Shown: positions 1-5,629 of the stretch, piece by piece | Layout of the letters: each line of letters starts with the position of its first letter | Numbering within the stretch: the first letter of the stretch is position 1 | NCBI GenBank assembly: GCA_029940345.1 | Contig: JAOZRC010000369.1 | Coordinates: forward strand, 1-5,874 | DNA: 5,874 nucleotides | Direction: 5' to 3' | Source: Desulfobacterales bacterium | GTDB lineage: Bacteria > Desulfobacterota > Desulfobacteria > Desulfobacterales > JAUCGF01 | The notes under the pieces: generated by a model | What the model saw: the letters and a program-made list of their open reading frames with translations, nothing else | The model's database searches: none | What the model was told of the DNA's origin: nothing | Position numbers and translations under genes: made by a program

Positions 1-622
1 CGGCGCGTTTTTCCCTGAGCAGTTCGATTTGGCGTTGTTTTTTGGCGATCAGGGTGTCGATTTGGGTGGTTTTGCGGTCGAGGAAAGTGGCGATTGCGTT
101 TTGCTCTTTTGAGGAAGGTAAAAGAACAGGGAGATTTCCTATAAATTCAAAATTTGCTCTCGGCATTTTTGCGCCGTATGTTGAAGAGTCAACGGTATTT
201 ATAAATTCACTGGTCAACATGTAGTTGAAAAGATAGTCTTGCGAAACCAGTTTCTGTCTTAGAACCAACAATTCACCAGAACAAATACCCGGTAGTTCAG
301 CACGAAAAACCTTTGCCAAATATGGACGCAGTTTGCCAAAAAGAACATCACCTGATTTAAATCTGGTGGCTTGCCCTTCGCTTGTTGGTTCTTCTTCCGT
401 TTGAATGCGTTTTCCCGTCAATGATTCTATATGTTCAAGCCCCAAATAGGGCAAATACGAATCAGTGGCATTCATTTTTTCATTTACCAAGTCTGCGCAA
501 TATTTCAGGCGTCGAGATTCCCAAACCTTCGGCACTTCCCCCAACCATTCAACACCCGTATCCCTGTACTTCGGATACCGCTTCCATCGTCCGGTTTTGT
601 TTTTCATGTATGAATTTGCCAT
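1..622 (-). CDS. hsdS: Type I restriction-modification specificity subunit HsdS, 5' part (cut by window edge)
   Basis: HsdS chooses the DNA target of a type I restriction-modification complex and bridges the HsdM and HsdR subunits. The first 207 residues are visible. Residues 17-40 hold the family's opening signature (YRDTGVEWLGEVPKVWE then RRLK). Residues 88-122 hold the RFKSGDVLFGKLRPYLAK and GICSGELLVLR stretches typical of a target-recognition domain. Residues 174-207 (QNAIATFLDRKTTQIDTLIA then KKQRQIELLREKRA) are the central conserved helix that spaces the two recognition domains. Typical HsdS proteins are roughly 400 residues, so about half lies beyond the left edge. I chose ATG 622 because stop codons lie in frame just upstream (TAACG before the ATG); ATG 607 is an alternative. 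Neither has a clear Shine-Dalgarno. The gene is more AT-rich than hsdM and fic, consistent with separate exchange of specificity genes. The family call is very secure; the target sequence cannot be read from this. Confidence 0.95.
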   Translation of the reverse strand, partial: MANSYMKNKTGRWKRYPKYRDTGVEWLGEVPKVWESRRLKYCADLVNEKMNATDSYLPYLGLEHIESLTGKRIQTEEEPTSEGQATRFKSGDVLFGKLRPYLAKVFRAELPGICSGELLVLRQKLVSQDYLFNYMLTSEFINTVDSSTYGAKMPRANFEFIGNLPVLLPSSKEQNAIATFLDRKTTQIDTLIAKKQRQIELLREKRA

Positions 623-637
623 TCGTTATTGTTTTTT

Positions 638-664
638 ATTTTACAAGGATTGTCCCATACGCAA
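638..664 (-). promoter_or_regulatory. Weak candidate promoter for hsdS
   Basis: On the minus strand TTGCGT (664-659) is followed after 15 bases by TAAAAT (643-638), 15 bases before the hsdS start. The -10 hexamer is good, but the spacer is shorter than the usual 16-18 and the leader would be very short. It matters because a 200-base gap, rather than an overlap, separates fic from hsdS, so hsdS may have its own promoter next to the operator-like palindromes. This is inference only. Confidence 0.25.
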
Positions 665-670
665 TAATTT

Positions 671-700
671 GTGTTGCATAAAATCAATTTTGCGCAACAC
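671..700. promoter_or_regulatory. Imperfect 30-bp palindrome, operator-like, left member of the hsdS upstream array
   Basis: The two 14-base arms GTGTTGCATAAAAT (671-684) and ATTTTGCGCAACAC (687-700) are complementary at 12 of 14 positions around a 2-base centre. The arms belong to the same box family (GTGTTKCA) as the two palindromes to the right. It lies between fic and the hsdS start, 49 bases upstream of the hsdS ATG. No run of T follows on either strand that would make a convincing intrinsic terminator, so a protein-binding site is preferred over a terminator. Confidence 0.55.
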
Positions 701-704
701 AACC

Positions 705-776
705 GATTTTGTGTTTCATGAACGATCAACAACCGAGTTTGTGTTTCACGAAAGTTGTTTTGTGAAACACAAAATC
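705..776. promoter_or_regulatory. Nested inverted repeats with GTGTTTCA boxes between fic and hsdS
   Basis: The outer arms GATTTTGTGTTTCA (705-718) and TGAAACACAAAATC (763-776) are perfect 14-base complements. Inside, GTGTTTCAC (741-749) and GTGAAACAC (762-770) form a second perfect 9-base inverted repeat. The box at 741 can therefore pair with the same right arm as the box at 711. TTCATGAA (715-722) is itself an 8-base palindrome. Alternative pairings and directly repeated boxes about 30 bases apart look like a multi-site operator for a dimeric regulator; an RNA switch in a fic-hsdS transcript is the other possibility. Confidence 0.6.
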
Positions 777-782
777 ATTTAT

Positions 783-798
783 GTTTCACCCCTGAAAC
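783..798. promoter_or_regulatory. Short perfect palindrome GTTTCA-CCCC-TGAAAC, third member of the array
   Basis: GTTTCA (783-788) and TGAAAC (793-798) are perfect complements around CCCC. It repeats the TTTCA core of the neighbouring palindromes and lies 25 bases past the fic stop codon. It is probably another binding site of the same unknown regulator; a weak hairpin at the end of fic mRNA is possible, but no T-tract follows. Confidence 0.45.
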
Positions 799-822
799 TC
801 AATCCGGCCCTGTTCTATATTA

Positions 823-1917
823 TTAGGCCGTGATCCGGAGCAGTTCTTCGAATACATAAACCGCTCCTTGCCGTCCTCTTGCCTCCCTGATGGTGGTGAT
901 AATTCCCGCATTTTTCAATGCGCCCAGAATCCGCGACGCTGAAACCCGTCCGATTCCGGATCGGCGCATAAAGTCACCGGTCTGAAAAATCGGCCGATCG
1001 AACAAAGCGTCAATGGTTTGTATGACAAATTGAGAGTGTGTAATGTCAGGCGCTTCCCGTTTCATGCGTTCGTAAAGCGCCAGAATTTCTCTTGCTTTGC
1101 CGCTGTTAATCCGAGCCTGATGAATCACCGCTTGCAGGAAAAATGTAATCCATCCGTTCCAGTCGCGATCCCTGGAGACGGCGTTTAACCGCGCGTAATA
1201 TTCCTGGCGGTTCTTTTCGAAATAGGCGCTTATATAAAACATCGGGCTGCTGAGAAGCCGTTTTTCATAAAGAAACAGCGGGATCAGCATTCGGCCAATC
1301 CGCCCGTTGCCGTCCAGAAAGGGATGAATCAGTTCAAATTGCACCTTGGCGATAGCCAATTGAACCAACGGATCTTTTTCCTCAAAGTGCAGATACGTTT
1401 CCCAATCCCCCATTGATGGCATAATTCGTTCGGCGGCAGGCGGAACGAATGTCGCCTCTTCAATGGAACCGCCGTAAGGCCCGATATAATTCTGAATGCG
1501 GCGGAATTCTCCGGGTGCTTTATTTTTGCCGCGAACGCTGTCAAGCAGAATGGCATGGAGTTCCCTGAACAGGTTCAGACATAAAGGACGTTTATCCAGA
1601 CTATCGACCGCATAATTCATTGCCTGCCGGTAATTGATAATTTCCTGGATATCAGCATATTTCGACGGCGCGATTTCCTCCTTGGGGTCAGCCTCGAATG
1701 CCATGACTTCTTCCAATGTCGCCTGGGTGCCTTCGATTCGGGATGAAAGCACAGCTTCCTGGGTGGTCAACGGCGAAAGAAGGATGCGTGGATTGACGAT
1801 GCCTTGCAAAATACCGTCATACCTCGCAAGTGCCGCATTGGATTGGCCGATGAGTGAAACAAACGCCGCCCAGTCGATTCCGGCCGGCGGCAGTTTTTCG
1901 GGTTTGTATGGTTTCAT
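823..1917 (-). CDS. fic: Fic family protein (predicted protein AMP-transferase) with N-terminal inhibitory motif and C-terminal winged-helix-like region
   Basis: Fic enzymes transfer AMP (rarely another nucleotide) from a nucleotide donor to a hydroxyl side chain of a target protein; the target here is unknown. The 364-residue protein carries the complete core motif HPFLDGNGRIGR at residues 198-209, with catalytic His198 and the GNGR phosphate-binding loop. Residues 58-63 read S-S-R-I-E-G, matching the inhibitory helix signature [S/T]xxxE[G/N]. Because this lies N-terminal to the core, the protein fits class II (self-inhibited) Fic, with Glu62 the predicted brake. The opening 60 residues resemble the usual Fic N-terminal domain. 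Residues about 311-356 (GDFMRRSGIGRVSASRILGA, then LKNAGII and GAVYVFEE) look like a winged helix. The ATG overlaps the hsdM stop as ATGA, so translation should be coupled. Toxin, regulator or accessory defence roles are all possible. The family call is secure; the role within the restriction locus is inference. Confidence 0.95.
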   Translation of the reverse strand: MKPYKPEKLPPAGIDWAAFVSLIGQSNAALARYDGILQGIVNPRILLSPLTTQEAVLSSRIEGTQATLEEVMAFEADPKEEIAPSKYADIQEIINYRQAMNYAVDSLDKRPLCLNLFRELHAILLDSVRGKNKAPGEFRRIQNYIGPYGGSIEEATFVPPAAERIMPSMGDWETYLHFEEKDPLVQLAIAKVQFELIHPFLDGNGRIGRMLIPLFLYEKRLLSSPMFYISAYFEKNRQEYYARLNAVSRDRDWNGWITFFLQAVIHQARINSGKAREILALYERMKREAPDITHSQFVIQTIDALFDRPIFQTGDFMRRSGIGRVSASRILGALKNAGIITTIREARGRQGAVYVFEELLRITA

Positions 1918-3926
1918 TCTGCCACCTTCGCCAACATATCCGCAATCTCTTTCTCGATCAGCTTCAAATCCGCTTCGATTTCATCCAGCGGCCTCGGCGG
2001 TATATACTTGTAAAAATAGCGGTTGAAATTGATCTCATACCCGACTTTTGTCTTGGCTTCGTCAACCCAGGCGTCGGGAACGTGCGGCAATACCTCCCGT
2101 TCCATGTAATTTTGAATATCCTCTTTGAGCGGGATGTTTTCGTAATCCCTCAAGCCCGGATCAGGTTCCGGGTTTCCTTTCTTGTTCATACATATTTCAG
2201 CCGTGGCGTCACGTTCGGACAGGGCCATGAAAACAGCCTTGAACAATGCCGGCGGCAATTTCAGATCGGCGTTTTTAAACTCGGCCTTCATCAGACCGGT
2301 GAATTCCTCCCGGTTTTTGATGACGCCCAAACCGGACAGGCCTGACAACGCGTCAAGGATGGCCTGTTGGCGGCGTTTTCCCGTTTTGATCTCGGCTTCG
2401 ATAGCTTTCGCGTTCTTGCGCTTTTTGCTGGCGGCAAGGTTGGCGAACGGTTTTGCCTGTCGCACTTTTTCAAGTCGTTGGTCATTGACTTCGAAGTTCA
2501 GGCGCAAAGGCCGCTCGACCGTGATGCGCCAGTATCCGAAATCCTCGTTGTCAAATATGCGGATGTGTTCGCCTTTCTTAAACTCGCCGTATATGCGGGT
2601 GATCGCCTCAATGTCTCGGTTCGAAATTTCATGGCGCTTGTTGCCCAGGCTTTTGCGCATCTTCCTGAAGAATCCCGTGGCATTTACAAGTTGGATTTTT
2701 CCCCGGCGATGCCGCTCCTTGCGGTTGGTGACGATAAACAGGTAAGTGCTGATGCCGGTGTTGTAGAAAAGCTGGTCCGGCATGGCCACAATGGCTTCCA
2801 ACCAGTCGTTTTCGATGATCCAGCGACGGATTTCGCTTTCGCCTGATCCGGCCGCGCCGGTAAACAGCGGCGAACCGTTAAAGACGATGGCAAGACGCGT
2901 GCCGCCGTTTTGCGGGTCTTTCATCTTGCTGATCATGTGCAGAAGAAAAAGAAACGAACCGTCGTTGATGCGCGGAAGTCCGGCTCCGAAGCGTCCGCCG
3001 TAGCCCTGTTCCGCATTTTCCTTCTTGACGAATTGGGCCTGGGGTTTCCATTCCACACCGAAGGGTGGGTTGGCCAGCATGTAATCGAAATTGCGCCCCG
3101 TAAAATGATCATCCGTAAAGCTGTCTCCGAACCGGATATTGGCAACGTTCTGGCCTTTGATCATCATGTCCGACCCGCAGATGGCATAGGCCTGGCTGTT
3201 GTAATCCTGCCCGAAAACCTGGAGGTTGGCATCCGGGTTGAGTTCGCGCACGTACTCCTCGGACACGGAGAGCATTCCGCCCGTTCCGCAAGCCGGATCG
3301 AACAGCGTTTTCACGATTCCCTTGGTGGTCAGGGTGTCGCCGTCCGGTGCAAAGATCAGGCAGACCATGAGCCGGATGACCTCGCGCGGCGTGAAATGGT
3401 CCCCGGCCTCCTCGTTGCTGGCCTCGTTGAACCGCCGGATCAGTTCCTCGAAGATGTAGCCCATTTCGATGTTCGAGACCGTCTCCGGATGCAGGTCGAT
3501 CTCGCAAAATTTGGAGACGACAAGAAAAAGGCGGTCGGCCGTTTCGAGTTTGGCAATGTGATCCTCGAATCCGAAATGATCGATGATCTCCCGCGCCCGT
3601 GTGGAAAAGCCTTTGATATAATTTGTCAGGTTTGCGGCGATATTGTTCGGATCGCCCTTGAGCTTCTCAAAAGTAAACAGGCTGGTATTATGAAAACCGT
3701 GCCCTGCCTCCTTGTCGAGTATCGGTTCAAGGTTCTTGACTTTACCCCCCGATAGCATTGCCATCTTTTTCAGAACTTTGTCCTTAGTGGGTTCCAGTAC
3801 GCAGTCCAGGCGTCGAAGCACGGTCAGGGGAAGCATCACGTCTTTATACTGGTTTGGGCGGTACGGGCCACGCAAAAGATCGGCCACCGACCATATAAAA
3901 CTGACTTTTTCACCGAAATTGTTCAC
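1914..3926 (-). CDS. hsdM: Type I restriction-modification system DNA methyltransferase subunit HsdM (adenine-N6)
   Basis: HsdM transfers a methyl group from S-adenosylmethionine to N6 of adenine at the site chosen by HsdS, usually as an M2S complex that HsdR joins for restriction. The protein is 670 residues, somewhat longer than a typical HsdM of about 500. Residues 10-46 match the N-terminal helical HsdM domain. GYIFEELIRRFNE at 156-168 and GDHFTPREV at 175-183 are typical of type I methylases. DPACGTGGM at 210-218 is the S-adenosylmethionine-binding motif I. NPPF at 286-289 is the catalytic motif IV of N6-adenine methylases. The region from about residue 490 is charged and lysine-rich, ending in a likely coiled coil (640-670). 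The start is GTG; AGGAA lies six bases upstream. It is the first gene of the hsdM-fic-hsdS run and overlaps fic by four bases. All catalytic motifs are intact. Confidence 0.97.
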   Translation of the reverse strand: MNNFGEKVSFIWSVADLLRGPYRPNQYKDVMLPLTVLRRLDCVLEPTKDKVLKKMAMLSGGKVKNLEPILDKEAGHGFHNTSLFTFEKLKGDPNNIAANLTNYIKGFSTRAREIIDHFGFEDHIAKLETADRLFLVVSKFCEIDLHPETVSNIEMGYIFEELIRRFNEASNEEAGDHFTPREVIRLMVCLIFAPDGDTLTTKGIVKTLFDPACGTGGMLSVSEEYVRELNPDANLQVFGQDYNSQAYAICGSDMMIKGQNVANIRFGDSFTDDHFTGRNFDYMLANPPFGVEWKPQAQFVKKENAEQGYGGRFGAGLPRINDGSFLFLLHMISKMKDPQNGGTRLAIVFNGSPLFTGAAGSGESEIRRWIIENDWLEAIVAMPDQLFYNTGISTYLFIVTNRKERHRRGKIQLVNATGFFRKMRKSLGNKRHEISNRDIEAITRIYGEFKKGEHIRIFDNEDFGYWRITVERPLRLNFEVNDQRLEKVRQAKPFANLAASKKRKNAKAIEAEIKTGKRRQQAILDALSGLSGLGVIKNREEFTGLMKAEFKNADLKLPPALFKAVFMALSERDATAEICMNKKGNPEPDPGLRDYENIPLKEDIQNYMEREVLPHVPDAWVDEAKTKVGYEINFNRYFYKYIPPRPLDEIEADLKLIEKEIADMLAKVAE

Positions 3927-3932
3927 AATAGG

Positions 3933-3937
3933 TTCCT
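3933..3937 (-). promoter_or_regulatory. Ribosome binding site of hsdM, deciding the GTG start
   Basis: AGGAA on the minus strand lies six bases before GTG 3926-3924 and supports this non-ATG start. It sits inside a small palindrome, ATAGG-TT-CCTAT (about 3928-3939), which could partly mask it in the mRNA. No convincing promoter was found in the 50 bases between this site and the MITE-like element. Confidence 0.5.
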
Positions 3938-3976
3938 ATCTTTCAATCAGATCAATTCGTCTGTAATTTTTTCGAT

Positions 3977-4191
3977 CTGTGCGGTTGAATTTTTCGTAGG
4001 GTGGGCAAACGTTTTATCGTTAACTTGGTCATACCTGATGAAAAGGCAAAGCGCCAGACGGTGTTAAAGGAAACAGTCTTTGCCCATCGGTTTTTAGCAG
4101 AGCGGTGGGCAAAATGCCAATGGTCTTTTGTGAAAATACCGAACAACTCAGATGGCATTTTACCCACCCTACAAAAGGCTTAACCGCACAG
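3977..4191. mobile_element. MITE-like element with 33-bp imperfect terminal inverted repeats (GTAGGGTGGG family)
   Basis: The 215-bp stretch starts CTGTGCGGTT and ends AACCGCACAG. The first 33 bases (3977-4009) match the reverse complement of the last 33 (4159-4191) at 26 positions, and the differences are mostly A/G or C/T, so G-U pairs would keep the RNA fold. Both arms carry GTAGGGTGGG. Inside are two further stem-loops: GGTGGGCAAA near 4000-4009 with TTTGCCCATC (4079-4088), and GGTGGGCAAAATGCCA (4104-4119) with TGGCATTTTACCCACC (4153-4168), 15 of 16 matching. GGGTGGGCAAA-type palindromic repeats are, as far as I recall, common dispersed elements in several bacterial phyla. No transposase is encoded and I see no clear target-site duplication. 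It begins 15 bases after mazF and ends about 50 bases before hsdM, so it separates the two operons and may fold in any read-through transcript. Confidence 0.7.
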
Positions 4192-4205
4192 GTTGAAATG
4201 ATTTG

Positions 4206-4550
4206 TCAGGCGTCTTGATATATGCAGGCATCTAAAATACCCAGCACTTCAACCATAATATTTTCGGACGCTTTTTCTATCAGCTTGATTTTACGGTTTT
4301 GGAAGTCAATCGACTTAACCTGTTCCACCATTATATGGCCCGTTAAAGAGGACTCTTGCGGGATTGCAACATGAAAGGGTATGCCGCGTTTTGTGTCAGT
4401 TATGGGACATACAATGGCAAGACCCGTAGTCTTGTTAAACACTTTATTACTTACAACCAACGCCGGCCGTCGATCTTTCTGCTCGTGTCCGGATTGCGGA
4501 TCAAAGGTTACAACAACAAAATCCCCTTTTTCGGGGATATATCGAGGCAT
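4206..4550 (-). CDS. mazF: MazF-type endoribonuclease toxin
   Basis: MazF cuts single-stranded mRNA at short sequence motifs and stops growth unless held by MazE. The protein has 114 residues, against 111 for E. coli MazF, and aligns end to end with it from memory. RYIPEKGDFVVVTFDP (3-18), GHEQKDRRPALVVS (21-34), NKTTG (39-43) and EQVKSID (76-82) match RYVPDMGDLIWVDFDP, GSEQAGHRPAVVLS, NNKTG and DQVKSIA. The catalytic pair Arg29/Thr52 of E. coli corresponds to Arg28 and Thr51 here, so the toxin looks active. The ATG follows the mazE stop directly (TAAATG) and has a strong AAGGAGG eight bases upstream inside mazE, so both genes should be made from one message. The cleavage motif cannot be predicted by eye. 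The MITE-like element lies just past the stop codon. Confidence 0.96.
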   Translation of the reverse strand: MPRYIPEKGDFVVVTFDPQSGHEQKDRRPALVVSNKVFNKTTGLAIVCPITDTKRGIPFHVAIPQESSLTGHIMVEQVKSIDFQNRKIKLIEKASENIMVEVLGILDACIYQDA

Positions 4551-4799
4551 TTACCAAACCTCCTTGCCAACAGGAATGCCCCAGTTTTCCTCTTTGGGTT
4601 TGTAGTCATCAGGCATTTTGTCGGCCAGATCGTTTATGTCATATCTTCCATGTATTTTATTGGTTGGCTCTACAATAATTCTTCCAATATGAGCAGTAAT
4701 ATCAACTTCTTCTCCAATTTGGATATGGGTGTTTTTAAGAAGTTTTTTTGGAATCCGTATTCCTTGACTATTCCCCCATTTTTGAATTTTGGATAGCAT
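4551..4799 (-). CDS. mazE: MazE-type antitoxin (AbrB/MazE swapped-hairpin DNA-binding protein)
   Basis: MazE binds and blocks MazF and, alone or with MazF, represses its own promoter. It has 82 residues, the same as E. coli MazE. Residues 4-17 (KIQKWGNSQGIRIP) carry the WGNSxxxRIP signature of the dimeric DNA-binding domain, followed by EEVDI and RIIVEP, matching DEVKI and KLIIEP in E. coli. The C-terminal tail ENWGIPVGKEVW (71-82) corresponds to the E. coli tail DWGEPKDKEVW that lies along the MazF dimer. The start is supported by AAGGAG eight bases upstream. The gene precedes mazF with no intergenic base, and a 40-bp palindrome lies just upstream. Everything needed for a working antitoxin is present. 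Confidence 0.95.
   Translation of the reverse strand: MLSKIQKWGNSQGIRIPKKLLKNTHIQIGEEVDITAHIGRIIVEPTNKIHGRYDINDLADKMPDDYKPKEENWGIPVGKEVW
4559..4565 (-). promoter_or_regulatory. Strong ribosome binding site of mazF within mazE
   Basis: AAGGAGG on the minus strand lies eight bases before the mazF ATG and overlaps the last codons of mazE. It is a full-strength Shine-Dalgarno, so toxin synthesis need not depend only on ribosomes finishing mazE. Confidence 0.8.
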
Positions 4800-4807
4800 T
4801 GTTTATT

Positions 4808-4813
4808 CTCCTT
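4808..4813 (-). promoter_or_regulatory. Ribosome binding site of mazE
   Basis: AAGGAG on the minus strand lies eight bases before ATG 4799 and fixes the start of the antitoxin gene. Confidence 0.75.
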
Positions 4814-4820
4814 GTTTCAA

Positions 4821-4860
4821 TTTACAAAAGCGTATATCCATGTATATACGTTTTTGTAAA
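4821..4860 (-). promoter_or_regulatory. mazEF promoter-operator: 40-bp near-perfect palindrome
   Basis: The halves TTTACAAAAGCGTATATCCA (4821-4840) and TGTATATACGTTTTTGTAAA (4841-4860) are complementary at 18 of 20 positions with no spacer. The site ends 21 bases before the mazE start. Two promoter readings lie inside or across it on the minus strand: TTTACA (4860-4855), 18 bases, TATACG (4836-4831); or TTGCTA (4868-4863), 16 bases, TATACA (4846-4841). MazE-family antitoxins repress their own promoters, so this is the expected operator; the exact promoter choice is uncertain. Confidence 0.75.
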
Positions 4861-4870
4861 AGTAGCAAGC

Positions 4871-4886
4871 TTTTTCCATGGAAAAA
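4871..4886. promoter_or_regulatory. Perfect 16-bp palindrome upstream of the mazEF promoter
   Basis: TTTTTCCATGGAAAAA is a perfect palindrome centred 38 bases upstream of the centre of the 40-bp palindrome. It lies just upstream of the candidate -35 boxes, where a second operator or an activator site could sit. The sequence differs from the main operator, so a different binding protein is possible, and chance in AT-rich DNA cannot be excluded. Confidence 0.4.
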
Positions 4887-4962
4887 ACGTGTGCATAAAG
4901 ATTTACCATACATATTTTCCAGAAAACGCAAAAACAACAAAAAGAAGCAAAACAATTCAAAT

Positions 4963-4975
4963 CGGAGTTGCTCCG
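4963..4975 (-). terminator. Weak candidate terminator after the orphan gene
   Basis: CGGAG-CAA-CTCCG on the minus strand forms a 5-bp GC-rich stem about 30 bases past the stop codon of the gene at 5007-5360 and is followed by ATTTGAATTGTTTT. The stem is short and the T-tract broken, so termination would be partial at best. The rest of 4887-5006 is A-rich on the plus strand and shows no gene. Confidence 0.3.
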
Positions 4976-5006
4976 TCAAATCGGTCAGTTAAAGGTTGAG
5001 CCCGTG

Positions 5007-5360
5007 TTAATAAAATTCATCTTTTGCAAAAATATTCACCCACTCCCTATGGTTCCAAACGCTTTCAGGGTATTTTGCGGCAAACTTTTTTTTGGTTTCC
5101 TCATGGGCCTGATTATAATTTATTTCATGCTTACGATCACGCATATTGCCTTTCCATTTGATTTGTCCCAGGTTATTAACTTTGTTCTTTTCAGTGATAT
5201 AAACGATCTTTCTTCGGGGAGTTATGGAAGCCGGCGCGCCCCTTGTTTTTTTCGATGCGGACTTTTTACCAGTGGCGTATTTCTTATGCAATTCCGGCTG
5301 TACATGGAACTGCGAATAGGAAATTTTTTTTAAATAGAATTGGCCAGATTCCGGATCCAT
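5007..5360 (-). CDS. Small basic protein of unknown function
   Basis: I do not recognise this 117-residue protein. It is rich in lysine and arginine. Residues 26-50 form a very basic, probably flexible stretch (KKYATGKKSASKKTRGAP, ending in PRR). A mixed part follows (KIVYITEKNK at 51-60, then NLGQIKWKGN), and the C-terminal part looks helical and aromatic (HEETKKKFAAKYPESVWNHR at 86-105, then EWVNIFAKDEFY). There is no signal peptide or membrane segment; nucleic-acid binding is a fair guess from charge only. The start is ATG 5360; an in-frame stop lies two codons upstream, so the frame cannot extend further. No Shine-Dalgarno is visible, but an extended -10 promoter lies about 30 bases upstream, giving a short leader. 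It points the same way as mazEF, about 200 bases upstream of it. Alternatively it is the tail of a frameshifted longer gene. Confidence 0.6.
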   Translation of the reverse strand: MDPESGQFYLKKISYSQFHVQPELHKKYATGKKSASKKTRGAPASITPRRKIVYITEKNKVNNLGQIKWKGNMRDRKHEINYNQAHEETKKKFAAKYPESVWNHREWVNIFAKDEFY

Positions 5361-5389
5361 ATACGATTAAGGTGCATGACGATTTCGTG

Positions 5390-5419
5390 ATTATAACAGA
5401 TTTGAGGGAGTAATGGCAA
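5390..5419 (-). promoter_or_regulatory. Sigma-70-type promoter with extended -10 for the orphan gene
   Basis: On the minus strand TTGCCA (5419-5414) is followed after 18 bases by a consensus TATAAT (5395-5390). The preceding TG one base away (TGTTATAAT) makes an extended -10. It lies about 30 bases upstream of ATG 5360, leaving a leader of roughly 20 bases with no clear ribosome site. It is the best-matching promoter in the window. Confidence 0.6.
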
Positions 5420-5442
5420 ACCAAACAAATTAATATTTTTAA

Positions 5443-5584
5443 TTGGTATCCTTCATATAAGGCTAAAAGTAGTTTACACTTTTTCTATATCGTCCCTACG
5501 GGACTTGTTGTATTAGAAAGCATCTTTCTATAGATATTATGTCGCTAACGGGACAAAGTGTAAACTGGTAATGAAGGATGCCAA
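5443..5584. repeat. Inverted-repeat element (MITE- or REP-like) with nested hairpins
   Basis: The outer arms TTGGTATCCTTCAT (5443-5456) and ATGAAGGATGCCAA (5571-5584) pair at 13 of 14 positions, with a possible G-U pair at the exception. Inner arms AGTTTACACTTT (5471-5482) and AAAGTGTAAACT (5555-5566) pair perfectly over 12 bases. In the centre are GTCCC-TAC-GGGAC (5492-5504), a related GTCGC-TAAC-GGGAC (5541-5554), and TAGAAAG-CAT-CTTTCTA (5514-5530). GTCCC at 5492 can also pair with GGGAC at 5550. There is no coding sequence inside and no clear target duplication. The arms are unrelated to those of the element at 3977-4191. A mobilised non-coding repeat is the best reading; a structured RNA is possible. 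Confidence 0.65.
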
Positions 5585-5629
5585 ATAATTGTTTATATAT
5601 AAAAGGGTTGAAAAAAAAATAAAATAAAT

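Noticed and set aside
671..798. CRISPR array or hsdS inversion sites
   Set aside because: The repeats are short palindromic boxes with no regular repeat-spacer pattern. No invertase or second hsdS copy is visible, so phase-variable inversion has no support within this window.
783..798. Intrinsic terminator after fic
   Set aside because: The stem is only six AT-rich pairs and no T-tract follows on the minus strand.
465..833. Plus-strand open frame of 122 codons with repeated FVFHE-like peptides
   Set aside because: The peptide repeats are simply the translated palindromic boxes, and the frame runs antisense to hsdS; it has no ribosome site.
2910..3755. Long plus-strand open frame (281 codons) opposite hsdM
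   Set aside because: It is antisense to the conserved methylase motifs of hsdM and its product resembles no family; it is a shadow of GC-rich coding DNA.
3952..4183. Open frames on both strands between hsdM and mazF
   Set aside because: Both lie almost wholly inside the inverted-repeat element and are by-products of its palindromes.
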